Origin: Vulcaniibacterium gelatinicum
GTDB lineage: Bacteria > Pseudomonadota > Gammaproteobacteria > Xanthomonadales > Xanthomonadaceae
Direction of reading: 5' to 3'
Length of the DNA: 64,000 nt
Assembly: GCF_008033445.1 (NCBI RefSeq)
Contig: NZ_VNKO01000004.1
Coordinates: 62,001 to 126,000, forward strand
Below, in pieces: positions 47,885 through 57,792 of this stretch. A program made the translations under genes and the position numbers. Positions within the stretch are counted from its first letter, which is position 1. Every line of letters starts with the position of its first letter. The notes under the pieces were generated by a model. That model saw only the letters and a program-made list of their open reading frames with translations, was not told the DNA's origin and searched no databases.

Positions 47885-48145
47885 TCAGCGCCGCAGACCG
47901 AGCTTCTCGATCAGGGCCTTGTAGCGTTCGCCGTCCTTGCGCTTGAGGTAGTCGAGCAGGCTGCGGCGGCGGTTGACCATCATCAGCAGGCCACGCCGGC
48001 TGTGGTGGTCCTGCTTGTGGACCTTGAAGTGCTCGGTCAGCTGCTCGATGCGCGCGGTGAGCAGGGCCACCTGGACCTCGGGCGAGCCGGTATCGCTCTC
48101 GCCGCGCTTGAATTCGTTGATGATCTTGCCGGTGTCAATGGACAT
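47885..48145 (-). CDS. rpsO: 30S ribosomal protein S15
   Basis: 86-aa primary 16S rRNA binding protein. The sequence carries the full S15 signature: [21 protein letters not shown], the [20 protein letters not shown] helix and the final [13 protein letters not shown]. Start ATG at 48145. In E. coli S15 represses its own mRNA; the leader here (about 105 nt, 48146-48250) could do the same but no structure was modelled. Own promoter inside the end of truB. Confidence 0.98.
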   Translation of the reverse strand: MSIDTGKIINEFKRGESDTGSPEVQVALLTARIEQLTEHFKVHKQDHHSRRGLLMMVNRRRSLLDYLKRKDGERYKALIEKLGLRR

Positions 48146-48256
48146 GGAATGCCTCGTGATGCGCGGCCTGCAGGAACGCCGGGATCTCCCGGACCGCACC
48201 GCCTGGCCCGCCGGTTGGGGTGTGGAAACTGCGCAAGTGCTCGGGTGAGCCGCGGA

Positions 48257-48286
48257 ATTGTAGCCCGCGCGGGGGTTTACGGACAA
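48257..48286 (-). promoter_or_regulatory. Putative rpsO promoter
   Basis: TTGTCC (48286-48281), 18 nt, TACAAT (48262-48257) on the minus strand. The -35 lies inside the last codons of truB; the predicted start near 48250 gives a leader of about 105 nt. A very similar TTGTCC/TACAAT pair lies before infB. Confidence 0.5.
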
Positions 48287-49245
48287 GGCGCAGCCGCGCC
48301 GCCGGACGGCGCGGGCCCCACCGTGGCCCAACTGAACAGGCGCTGCGGGCGCAACCGGCCGTTGCCGTCCACCTCGCCGAGCCCGAGCGCGCGGCCATGT
48401 TCGTCGAACACCGCCACGCTGCCGGCCGGCCGGAACGGGCCGGCCAGGGTCTGCCCCTGCCCCAGCCGCCGCGCCTGCGCCTCGCCGATCCGCACGGCCG
48501 GCCAGGACACCATGCCGGCCTCGACCGGCAGCAGGCAGGCGTCGAGCACCCGCTCGCCGCGCGCGGCCAGGTCGTCCAGGGCCTCGAGCGTCCACGTCCG
48601 CGGCTCGCGGAACGGGTCCACCCACAGCCGCCGCAGCTCGGCCACGTGCGCCCCGCAGCCGAGCAGCTCGCCCAGGTCGCGCACCAGGCTGCGCACGTAG
48701 GTGCCCGACCCGCATTCGACGTACAGGCGCAGCACCGGCTCGCCGCCGCGCAGCAGGTCGGCGGCCGAGATCAGCTCGAAGGCGTGCACCTCGACCTCGC
48801 GCTCCTCGACCTCCACCGTTTCCCCGCGCCGGGCCTTGGCGTACAGCGGCTCGCCGCCGCGCTTGAGCGCGGAGTACACCGGCGGGCGCTGGCGCAGAGT
48901 GCCGGTGAGCCGGCGCAGTGCGGCATCGATCGCGCCCACGTTCAGTTCCGGCACCGGCCGCTCGCGCAGGGGCTGGCCCTCGGCGTCGTCGGTATCGGTG
49001 ACGATGCCGAGCCGGGCCACGGTCTCGTAGGCCTTGCGTGCGCCGAGCAGGCCGCCGGCGATCTTGGTCGCCTCGCCGAAGCACACCGGCAGCAGGCCGG
49101 TGGCGAGCGGATCGAGGCTGCCGGTGTGTCCGGCCTTCTCGGCACGGAACAGGTGGCGCACCCGCTGCAGGGCCTGGTTCGAGCTCATGCCGCGCGGCTT
49201 GTCGAGCAGCAACAGGCCGTCGAGCTTGCGGAATGCGCGCTTCAA
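48277..49245 (-). CDS. truB: tRNA pseudouridine(55) synthase TruB
   Basis: Makes pseudouridine 55 in the T-loop of tRNAs and acts as tRNA chaperone. The catalytic Asp45 is in [31 protein letters not shown] at the start, [22 protein letters not shown] and [17 protein letters not shown] are conserved. With the TTG at 49245 ([10 protein letters not shown]) it has 322 aa, which fits the family; an ATG at 49293 inside rbfA would add non-family residues, so the start is somewhat uncertain. Downstream of rbfA (4 nt). Confidence 0.93.
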   Translation of the reverse strand: MKRAFRKLDGLLLLDKPRGMSSNQALQRVRHLFRAEKAGHTGSLDPLATGLLPVCFGEATKIAGGLLGARKAYETVARLGIVTDTDDAEGQPLRERPVPELNVGAIDAALRRLTGTLRQRPPVYSALKRGGEPLYAKARRGETVEVEEREVEVHAFELISAADLLRGGEPVLRLYVECGSGTYVRSLVRDLGELLGCGAHVAELRRLWVDPFREPRTWTLEALDDLAARGERVLDACLLPVEAGMVSWPAVRIGEAQARRLGQGQTLAGPFRPAGSVAVFDEHGRALGLGEVDGNGRLRPQRLFSWATVGPAPSGGAAAPCP

Positions 49246-49249
49246 GGGC

Positions 49250-49609
49250 TCAGGCGGACGGGTCGTCGTGCGAGAGGTCGCGCAGCAACGCATCTATGCG
49301 CTCGCCGCGGTCCACCGAATCGTCGTAGTGGAAGCGCAGTTCCGGCACCTGGCGGATCTTCAGCATCCGCCCCAGCTCGCGCCGGAACTCGCCGGCATGG
49401 GTCTGCAGCGCCTTCACCGCCTCCTGCCCACGCTCGGGCTGCAGCGCGGTGACGAACACCTTCGCATGGGCCAGGTCGCGCGTGACCTCGACGTCGGAGA
49501 CGCTGACCATCGGCAGCCCTTCCTCGCGCACCAGCGCGTGCACCAGCGCGCCCAGCTCCTTGCGGAACTGGGCGGACAGGCGGTCGGTGCGGTGGAAGGA
49601 TTTCCTCAC
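49250..49609 (-). CDS. rbfA: 30S ribosome-binding factor A
   Basis: 119-aa assembly factor that binds the 16S 5' terminal helix in late 30S maturation. The KH-like domain is seen in RTDRLSAQFRKELGALVHALVRE, VSVSDVEVTRDLAHAKVFV and RELGRMLKIRQVPELRFHYDDSV. Start ATG at 49609, 7 nt after the infB stop. Length normal for gammaproteobacteria. Confidence 0.96.
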   Translation of the reverse strand: MRKSFHRTDRLSAQFRKELGALVHALVREEGLPMVSVSDVEVTRDLAHAKVFVTALQPERGQEAVKALQTHAGEFRRELGRMLKIRQVPELRFHYDDSVDRGERIDALLRDLSHDDPSA

Positions 49610-49616
49610 GGCCGGC

Positions 49617-52196
<2,580 letters not shown>

Positions 52197-52246
52197 TCCG
52201 TTTCCGTTTCAGGTCCCGGGGCCAGGGGCCCGGGCTGGGGATGGCG

Positions 52247-52277
52247 ATTGTAGGGCGGGCTCCGGCCCGCCGGACAA
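52247..52277 (-). promoter_or_regulatory. Putative internal promoter upstream of infB
   Basis: TTGTCC (52277-52272), 19 nt, TACAAT (52252-52247) on the minus strand, 51 nt before the infB start. The spacing is long, but the hexamers are the same as those before rpsO. Confidence 0.35.
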
Positions 52278-52283
52278 CGTCTT

Positions 52284-52313
52284 CCGGACGGCGGGCGCGG
52301 GCCCGCCGTCCGG
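52284..52313 (-). other. Strong hairpin between nusA and infB
   Basis: Perfect 13-bp stem CCGGACGGCGGGC / GCCCGCCGTCCGG around a GCGG loop, only a few nt after the nusA stop codon (52319). No T-run follows, so it may stabilise the upstream message, pause polymerase or be a REP-like repeat. Confidence 0.65.
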
Positions 52314-52318
52314 TCGGC

Positions 52319-53806
52319 TCATTCGAACCAGTGCTTGCGCGCCTCCATGATCAGTGCCGCGGCACGCTCGGCGTCCATGTCCTCGATGTCCAGGATGTCG
52401 TCCACGGCCTGCTCGGCCAGGTCCTCGCGGGTGCGGATCCCGCGCGAGGCGAGCACGTAGGCGGTGGCCTCGTCCATGCCGGGCAGCGAGAGCAGGTCCT
52501 CGGCGGGCTGGTGCTCCTCGAGCTCCTCCTCGACCGCCAGCGCCTCGTTCAGCAGCGCGTCGCGGGCGCGGTCGCGCAGCTCCTCGACGATGTCCTCGTC
52601 GAAGCCCTCGACCGCCAGCAGCTCGGCCACCGGCACGTAGGCGATCTCCTCGACCGTGGTGAAGCCCTCCGACACCAGGATGCCGGCGATCTCCTCGTCC
52701 ACCTCGAGCTTGTCCATGAACAGCTGGCGCGCCGCGGCCTGTTCGGCCTCGCTCTTGGCCTGCACCTGCTCGGCGGTCATCACGTTGAGCTGCCAGCCGG
52801 TCAGGCGGCTGGCCAGGCGCACGTTCTGGCCGCCGCGGCCGATCGCCTGGGCGAGCTTGTCCTCGGCCACCGCCAGGTCCATCGAGTGCTTCTCCTCGTC
52901 CACGATGATGGACTGGACCTCGGCCGGGGCCATCGCGTTGATCACGAACTGGGCCGGGTTGTCCGACCACAGCACGATGTCCACGCGCTCGCCGTTGAGT
53001 TCGTTGGTCACCGCCTGCACGCGCGAGCCGCGCATGCCGATGCAGGCGCCGATCGGGTCGGTGCGGGTGTCGTGGGCGAGCACTGCGATCTTGGCGCGGT
53101 CGCCCGGGTCGCGGGCGCAGGCCTTGATCTCGACCAGGCCCTGGGCCACCTCGGGCACTTCGAGCTTGAACAGCTCGATCATGAATTCCGGCGCGGCGCG
53201 GCTGATGAACAGCTGCGGGCCGCGCGGCTCGGAGCGCACGTCGTAGAGGTAGCCGCGCACGCGGTCGCCCGGACGCAGCACGTCGCGCGGGATCGCCTTG
53301 TCCTTGGGGATGAAGGCCTCGGCGTTGCCGCCCAGGTCCACGTACACGTTGCCGCGCTCGACGCGCTTGACCACGCCGGTGACCAGTTCGCCGACCCGGT
53401 CCTTCCACGCGTCCACCACCTGCTGGCGCTCGGCCTCGCGCACGCGCTGCACGATCACCTGCTTGGCGGCCTGGGCGGCGATGCGGCCGAACTCGGGGTT
53501 TTCGATCTGCTCCTCGATGTAGTCGCCGACCTCGACGCCCTCGGCCTCCTCGATCGCGTCCATCAGCCGGATCTGGCGATCGGGCGACTCCATCACCGCG
53601 TCGTCGGCGACCACCTCCCAGCGGCGGAAGGTCTGGTAGCTGCCGTCCTTGGGATCGATCTGGACCCGCACCAGCACGTCCTGGTCGGGGTAGCGCTTCT
53701 TGGCGGCCGACGCCAGGGCGGCCTCGATCGCCTCGAAGATCACCGACTCCGGCACGCCCTTCTCGTTGGCGACCGCGTCCACCACCAGCAACAGTTCCTT
53801 GCTCAT
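52319..53806 (-). CDS. nusA: Transcription termination/antitermination factor NusA
   Basis: RNA polymerase-binding factor for pausing, termination and antitermination, 495 aa. N-terminal domain, S1 domain (GDRVRGYLYDVRSEPRGP), two KH domains (GMRGSRVQAVTNELNGERVDI and GRGGQNVRLASRLTGWQLNV), and two C-terminal acidic helix-hairpin-helix repeats, as in proteobacteria (LVSEGFTTVEEIAYVPV and LASRGIRTREDLAEQ). Ends KHWFE. Start ATG at 53806. Between rimP and infB in the classical operon. Confidence 0.98.
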   Translation of the reverse strand: MSKELLLVVDAVANEKGVPESVIFEAIEAALASAAKKRYPDQDVLVRVQIDPKDGSYQTFRRWEVVADDAVMESPDRQIRLMDAIEEAEGVEVGDYIEEQIENPEFGRIAAQAAKQVIVQRVREAERQQVVDAWKDRVGELVTGVVKRVERGNVYVDLGGNAEAFIPKDKAIPRDVLRPGDRVRGYLYDVRSEPRGPQLFISRAAPEFMIELFKLEVPEVAQGLVEIKACARDPGDRAKIAVLAHDTRTDPIGACIGMRGSRVQAVTNELNGERVDIVLWSDNPAQFVINAMAPAEVQSIIVDEEKHSMDLAVAEDKLAQAIGRGGQNVRLASRLTGWQLNVMTAEQVQAKSEAEQAAARQLFMDKLEVDEEIAGILVSEGFTTVEEIAYVPVAELLAVEGFDEDIVEELRDRARDALLNEALAVEEELEEHQPAEDLLSLPGMDEATAYVLASRGIRTREDLAEQAVDDILDIEDMDAERAAALIMEARKHWFE

Positions 53807-53887
53807 TCTCGAAAACCTCTGGAAAACCGGTTCATCTCGCTGCGGGCCGCCGCGGGCCCTGTCTGTTCCGTCCTGCCGCCCCGGCGC

Positions 53888-54445
53888 TCACGCCGGCCGG
53901 CCACCCTTCTTCGGCCGGCCCGGCCTGCCGTCGCGGCCGCCCCCGGGCCGGGCCGGGGCCAGCCCCAGCGCCGCCCAGTCGGGCACCAGCCGCGCCTTGT
54001 CGATGTTGTCGAAGGCGACGGCCAGGCCGGCGCCCTCGACCTCGAACACGATGGTGTCCCCCTGCACCTCGGCGATCCGGCCGCTGAACCGGCGGCGCCC
54101 GTCCTGCGGCAGCTTCAGCGAGACCTTGGCGGTCTCGCCGGCGAAGCGCGCGAACTGCGCCGGGGTGAACAACGGCCGGTCGAGGCCCGGCGAGGACACC
54201 TCGAGGGTGTAGTTGCCGCTGATCGGGTCGGCGATGTCGAGCTGGGCCGAGACCTCGCGGCTGACCGTCTCGCAATCATCGATGCCGACCGCGCGACCCT
54301 CGCCCGCGCCTTCCGGCACGTCGATGTACAGGCGCAGCACCGCGCCGCCCGGCGCGGGCAGGTATTCGACCCCGAGCAGCGCCAGCCCCACGGCCTCGAC
54401 CGTGGGCGCGAGCAGCGCCGAGATTTCCGTCGCCTTGTCGGTCAT
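53888..54445 (-). CDS. rimP: Ribosome maturation factor RimP
   Basis: 185-aa assembly factor for 30S subunits. N-terminal alpha/beta domain ([19 protein letters not shown]) with VLRLYIDVP, and the conserved [43 protein letters not shown] and C-terminal SH3-like barrel. A Gly/Arg/Lys-rich tail (about 160-185) follows. The ATG at 54445 (MTDKATEIS) has GGAGGG 7 nt upstream. An open frame extends farther upstream but crosses a terminator, so this start is preferred. Confidence 0.94.
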   Translation of the reverse strand: MTDKATEISALLAPTVEAVGLALLGVEYLPAPGGAVLRLYIDVPEGAGEGRAVGIDDCETVSREVSAQLDIADPISGNYTLEVSSPGLDRPLFTPAQFARFAGETAKVSLKLPQDGRRRFSGRIAEVQGDTIVFEVEGAGLAVAFDNIDKARLVPDWAALGLAPARPGGGRDGRPGRPKKGGRPA

Positions 54446-54476
54446 GCCGGCGGCCCTCCGTGCAGCATCCGTCCCG

Positions 54477-54507
54477 AAAAACAACAAGGGGCCCGTCGGG
54501 CCCCTTG
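54477..54507 (-). terminator. Terminator/attenuator-like hairpin upstream of rimP
   Basis: Minus strand CAAGGGGCCC (54507-54498), GAC loop, GGGCCCCTTG (54494-54485), then TTGTTTTT. Perfect 10-bp stem with a T-rich tail, only about 31 nt before the rimP start codon. Either a promoter lies in the 30 nt after it, or rimP depends on read-through. Confidence 0.8.
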
Positions 54508-54588
54508 TCAAAATTCCAGCATGGTGCGCTGGATTTCGGCGGCGACCGCGTCCCGGGACGCGGCTGCCAGGCCCGACCTTCGCGAAAC

Positions 54589-54614
54589 AAAAAAGGCTCA
54601 CGAGGAGCCTTTTT
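54589..54614 (-). terminator. Terminator downstream of tRNA-fMet
   Basis: Stem GGCTC / GAGCC with A and T runs on both sides, so about 10 bp in all, loop ACGAG; on the minus strand the stem is followed by TTTTTTGTTTCG. It lies about 15 nt after the tRNA 3' end. Symmetric, so it would also work on the plus strand. Confidence 0.8.
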
Positions 54615-54629
54615 CGCCAGCGATAAGGC

Positions 54630-54706
54630 TGGTAGCGGGGGCAGGATTTGAACCTGCGACCTTCGGGTTATGAGCCCGACGAGCTGCCAGACTGCTCCAC
54701 CCCGCA
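54630..54706 (-). tRNA. Initiator tRNA-fMet (anticodon CAT)
   Basis: Cloverleaf with anticodon CAU in CTCATAA, a stem with three G:C pairs (GGG/CCC) next to the loop, and A11:U24, the marks of a bacterial initiator. The T arm is GCAGG-TTCAAAT-CCTGC, discriminator A, CCA encoded (54632-54630). Acceptor position 1 is U and position 72 is U, so the usual C1-A72 mismatch is a U-U mismatch here. This is the metY position before rimP-nusA-infB. Preceded by a strong promoter. Confidence 0.95.
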
Positions 54707-54717
54707 GCAGGCGGACA

Positions 54718-54746
54718 AATATAACGGCCGGCCGCGCCTTCCGCAA
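54718..54746 (-). promoter_or_regulatory. tRNA-fMet promoter
   Basis: TTGCGG (54746-54741), 17 nt, TATATT (54723-54718) on the minus strand, in the 61-bp gap after nuoN. Predicted start near 54711, 5 nt before the mature tRNA. Optimal spacing. Confidence 0.65.
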
Positions 54747-54767
54747 GCCTGGGCGCGGACGCAGCGT

Positions 54768-56216
54768 TCAGATCCCGGCGAAGGCGTACTGGCACCAGGC
54801 CATGATCGGGTTCCAGAACACGCCCAGCACCAGCAGCAACAGGGCGTTGGCGCCGAAGGCGACCTGCAGCGCGCGGTCGTCGCGCGGCGCGACCTCGGCC
54901 ACGGTCGGTTCGTCGAAGTACATCGCCTTGACCACCTTCAGGTAGTAGAAGGCACCGATCACCGCGAACACCACGCCCACGATCGCCAGCCACAGCATCT
55001 GGCCCTCGAGCGCGGCACGCAGCACCGCCAGCTTGGCCCAGAAGCCCAGGAACGGCGGCACGCCCGCCAGCGACGCCATCACGCACAGCACCAGCCCCGC
55101 CATCCACGGGTTGCGCGCGTTCAGGCCCTTGAAGTCCTCGATCCGGTCGGCCTCGAACCCGCGCCGCGCCAGCACCACGATCGCGCCGAACGCGGCGGTG
55201 GTCATCAGCGCGTAGCTGATCGCGTAGAACATGGCCGCGGCGTAGCCCTGCGCGCCGCCGCCGGCCAGGCCCAGGAACAGGAAGCCGACGTGCGAGATGG
55301 TCGAGTACGCGAGCAGGCGCTTGAGGTTGGCCTGCATCAGCGCGATCAGGTTGCCGATCGCGAGCGAGGCCACCGCGAGCCCGGCCACCAGCAGCCGCCA
55401 CTGCTCGTCGAGCGGGCCGACGCCGGCCTCGAGCAGGCGGTAGGCCATGCCGAACGCGGCCAGCTTGGGCGCCGAGCCGATGAACAGGGTGATCGGCGTG
55501 GGCGCGCCGTGATAGACGTCCGGCAGCCACATGTGGAACGGCGCCGCGCCGAACTTGAAGGCGATGCCGGCGACCACGAACACCATGCCGGTGAGCAGCA
55601 TCGGCGTGGCGCCGCCGAGCGCGATCGCCTCGCGGATCCCGGCCAGGTCGAGCGTGCCGGTCGCGCCGTAGGTCAGCGACAGGCCGTACAGCAGCATGCC
55701 CGAGGCCAGCGCGCCGAGCACGAAGTACTTGATCGCGGCCTCGGAGGCGAGCGGGCTGTCGCGGTCGATCGCCACCAGCGCGTAGGAGCACAGCGCCAGC
55801 ATCTCCAGGCCCAGGTACACCATCACCAGGCTGCCGGCCGACACCAGCAGCATCATGCCGGCGGTGGCGAACAGCACCATCACCGGCACCTCGCCCTTGT
55901 ACAGCCCGCGCTCGCGCAGGAACGACCAGGCGTACAGCAGCGACAGCGCCGAGACCACGCAGGTCACGAACTTGAGCACGTCGGCCGCGGTGTCGCGCAC
56001 GAACATGCCGCCCAGCACCGTGCCCTGCCCGCCCGCGCCGGCGCCGATCAGCGCCGCGGTGGCCACGAGCGCGGCGATGGACAGCCAGTGGGTGAGCCCG
56101 CGGTGGCGCTCGTCCAGGAACAGGTCGAGCATGAGCAGCGCGAACGCGGCGCCGACCAGCCACAGCTCGGGCAGCAGCGGCAGCAGGTCGGTGACGGGGG
56201 GCATGGTCGGAGTCAT
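54768..56216 (-). CDS. nuoN: NADH-quinone oxidoreductase subunit N
   Basis: Proton-pumping antiporter-like membrane subunit of complex I, 482 aa, about 14 helices. Conserved region WLPDVYHGAPTPITLFIGSAPKLAAFGM with lysine in the second half helix and the broken helix TISHVGFLFLGLAGG. I prefer the ATG at 56216 (MTPTMPPVTDLL), with GAGGAA upstream, over an upstream TTG at 56225. The last gene of the nuo operon; its transcript runs towards tRNA-fMet. Confidence 0.94.
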   Translation of the reverse strand: MTPTMPPVTDLLPLLPELWLVGAAFALLMLDLFLDERHRGLTHWLSIAALVATAALIGAGAGGQGTVLGGMFVRDTAADVLKFVTCVVSALSLLYAWSFLRERGLYKGEVPVMVLFATAGMMLLVSAGSLVMVYLGLEMLALCSYALVAIDRDSPLASEAAIKYFVLGALASGMLLYGLSLTYGATGTLDLAGIREAIALGGATPMLLTGMVFVVAGIAFKFGAAPFHMWLPDVYHGAPTPITLFIGSAPKLAAFGMAYRLLEAGVGPLDEQWRLLVAGLAVASLAIGNLIALMQANLKRLLAYSTISHVGFLFLGLAGGGAQGYAAAMFYAISYALMTTAAFGAIVVLARRGFEADRIEDFKGLNARNPWMAGLVLCVMASLAGVPPFLGFWAKLAVLRAALEGQMLWLAIVGVVFAVIGAFYYLKVVKAMYFDEPTVAEVAPRDDRALQVAFGANALLLLVLGVFWNPIMAWCQYAFAGI

Positions 56217-56234
56217 GGGCAACAATTCCTCGGA

Positions 56235-57761
56235 CTAGAGCTTGCTCGCCGCGAGCTGGCTGGCCAGCTGCGCGATCGAGGGCTCCAGCAGGTCGGTCAG
56301 CGGCTTCGGCCACACGCCGATCAGCAGCACGCCGGCGGCGAAGCTGGCGAGCACGATCCATTCGCGCGGGTTGAGGTCCTCCAGCTCGGCCACGTGGGCG
56401 TTGCCGACCTCGCCGAAGATCACCCGCTTGACCATCCACAGCGTGTAGGCCGCGCCCAGGATCAGGGTCGTGGCCGCGGTGAACGCCAGCAGCGGGTGCT
56501 GCTGGAAGCTGGCCAGGATCACCATGAACTCGCCGACGAAGCCGGAGGTGCCCGGCAGGCCGGCGTTGGCCATGCCGAACAGCACCACGAAGGCGGCGAA
56601 CCAGGGCATCACGTTCACCACCCCGCCGTAGTCGCGGATCATGCGGGTGTGCATGCGGTCGTAGAGCACGCCGACGCACGAGAACATCGCTCCGGAGATG
56701 AAGCCGTGGCTGATCATCTGCACCATCGCGCCCTGCAGGCCCAGGCGCGCGGCATCGGTGTTGCCCTGCTCGCGCACCAGGGCGAAGGCGATGAAGGTGC
56801 CGAGCGTGACGAAGCCCATGTGCGAGATGGACGAGTACGCAATCAGCTTCTTCATGTCGTCCTGGGCCAGCGCGACCAGGCCGATGTACACCACCGCGAT
56901 CAGGCTCAGCGCGATCACCAACCAGGCGAACTCGTGGCTGGCGTCGGGCACGATCGGCAGCGAGAAGCGCAGGAAGCCGTAACCGCCGATCTTCAGCATG
57001 ATCGCGGCCAGGATCACCGAGCCGCCGGTCGGCGCCTCCACGTGCGCGTCGGGGAGCCAGGTGTGCACCGGGAACATCGGCACCTTGACCGCGAACGCCA
57101 CCAGGAAGGCGAAGAACAGCCAGGTCTGCTCGGCCATGGACAGCGGCATCGCGGCCATGTCCGCGAGCTGCCAGCTGCCGCCCTTCAGGTACAGGTACAC
57201 CAGCCCGACCAGCATGAACACCGAGCCGAGGAAGGTGTAGAGGAAGAACTTGAGCGAGGCGTACACGCGCTGCGGGCCGCCCCAGACGCCGATGATGATG
57301 AACATCGGGATCAGCATGCCCTCGAAGAACACGTAGAACAGCATCGCGTCCGTCGCGGAGAACACGCCGACCATCAGGCCTTCCAGGAACAGGAACGCGG
57401 CCACGTACTGGCTCACGCGCCGGTCGATCGAGCCCCAGGCGCCGATCAGCACCAGCACCGTGGTCAGCGTGGTCAGCACGATCAGGGCGATCGAGATGCC
57501 GTCCGCGCCGAGCGCGTAGCGGATGTCGTAGGCCGGGATCCACGCCTTCGACTCGACGAACTGCATGCCGGGCACCGCCGGGTCGTAGCCGGTCAGCAGC
57601 GGCAGGCTCAGGGCGAAGGTGGCCAGTGCGGTGGCCAGCGCCAGCCAGCGCGCGGCCTGGGCGCGGGCATTGCCCAGCATCAGGGTCAGCGCGCCGCCGA
57701 GGATCGGCAGCCAGATCAGCAGGCTCAGCAGGGGCAGGCTCTGGAGGGTCACGTTCTGCAC
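56235..57761 (-). CDS. nuoM: NADH-quinone oxidoreductase subunit M
   Basis: Antiporter-like proton-pumping membrane subunit of complex I, 508 aa, about 14 helices. The key-residue stretch FPVHTWLPDAHVEAPTGGSVILAAIMLKIGGYG and the broken helix YSSISHMGFVTLG are conserved. Start is a GTG at 57761 (MQNVTLQSLPLLS); other starts are not excluded. Between nuoL and nuoN. Confidence 0.95.
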   Translation of the reverse strand: MQNVTLQSLPLLSLLIWLPILGGALTLMLGNARAQAARWLALATALATFALSLPLLTGYDPAVPGMQFVESKAWIPAYDIRYALGADGISIALIVLTTLTTVLVLIGAWGSIDRRVSQYVAAFLFLEGLMVGVFSATDAMLFYVFFEGMLIPMFIIIGVWGGPQRVYASLKFFLYTFLGSVFMLVGLVYLYLKGGSWQLADMAAMPLSMAEQTWLFFAFLVAFAVKVPMFPVHTWLPDAHVEAPTGGSVILAAIMLKIGGYGFLRFSLPIVPDASHEFAWLVIALSLIAVVYIGLVALAQDDMKKLIAYSSISHMGFVTLGTFIAFALVREQGNTDAARLGLQGAMVQMISHGFISGAMFSCVGVLYDRMHTRMIRDYGGVVNVMPWFAAFVVLFGMANAGLPGTSGFVGEFMVILASFQQHPLLAFTAATTLILGAAYTLWMVKRVIFGEVGNAHVAELEDLNPREWIVLASFAAGVLLIGVWPKPLTDLLEPSIAQLASQLAASKL

Positions 57762-57792
57762 GCGATCGGTTCCGTCAGAAGGGGCGGCAGGC

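Noticed and set aside
54508-54560. Four-codon leader ORF (ATG CTG GAA TTT TGA) before the rimP attenuator-like hairpin
   Set aside because: Too short, no ribosome binding site and no regulatory codon run; likely chance.
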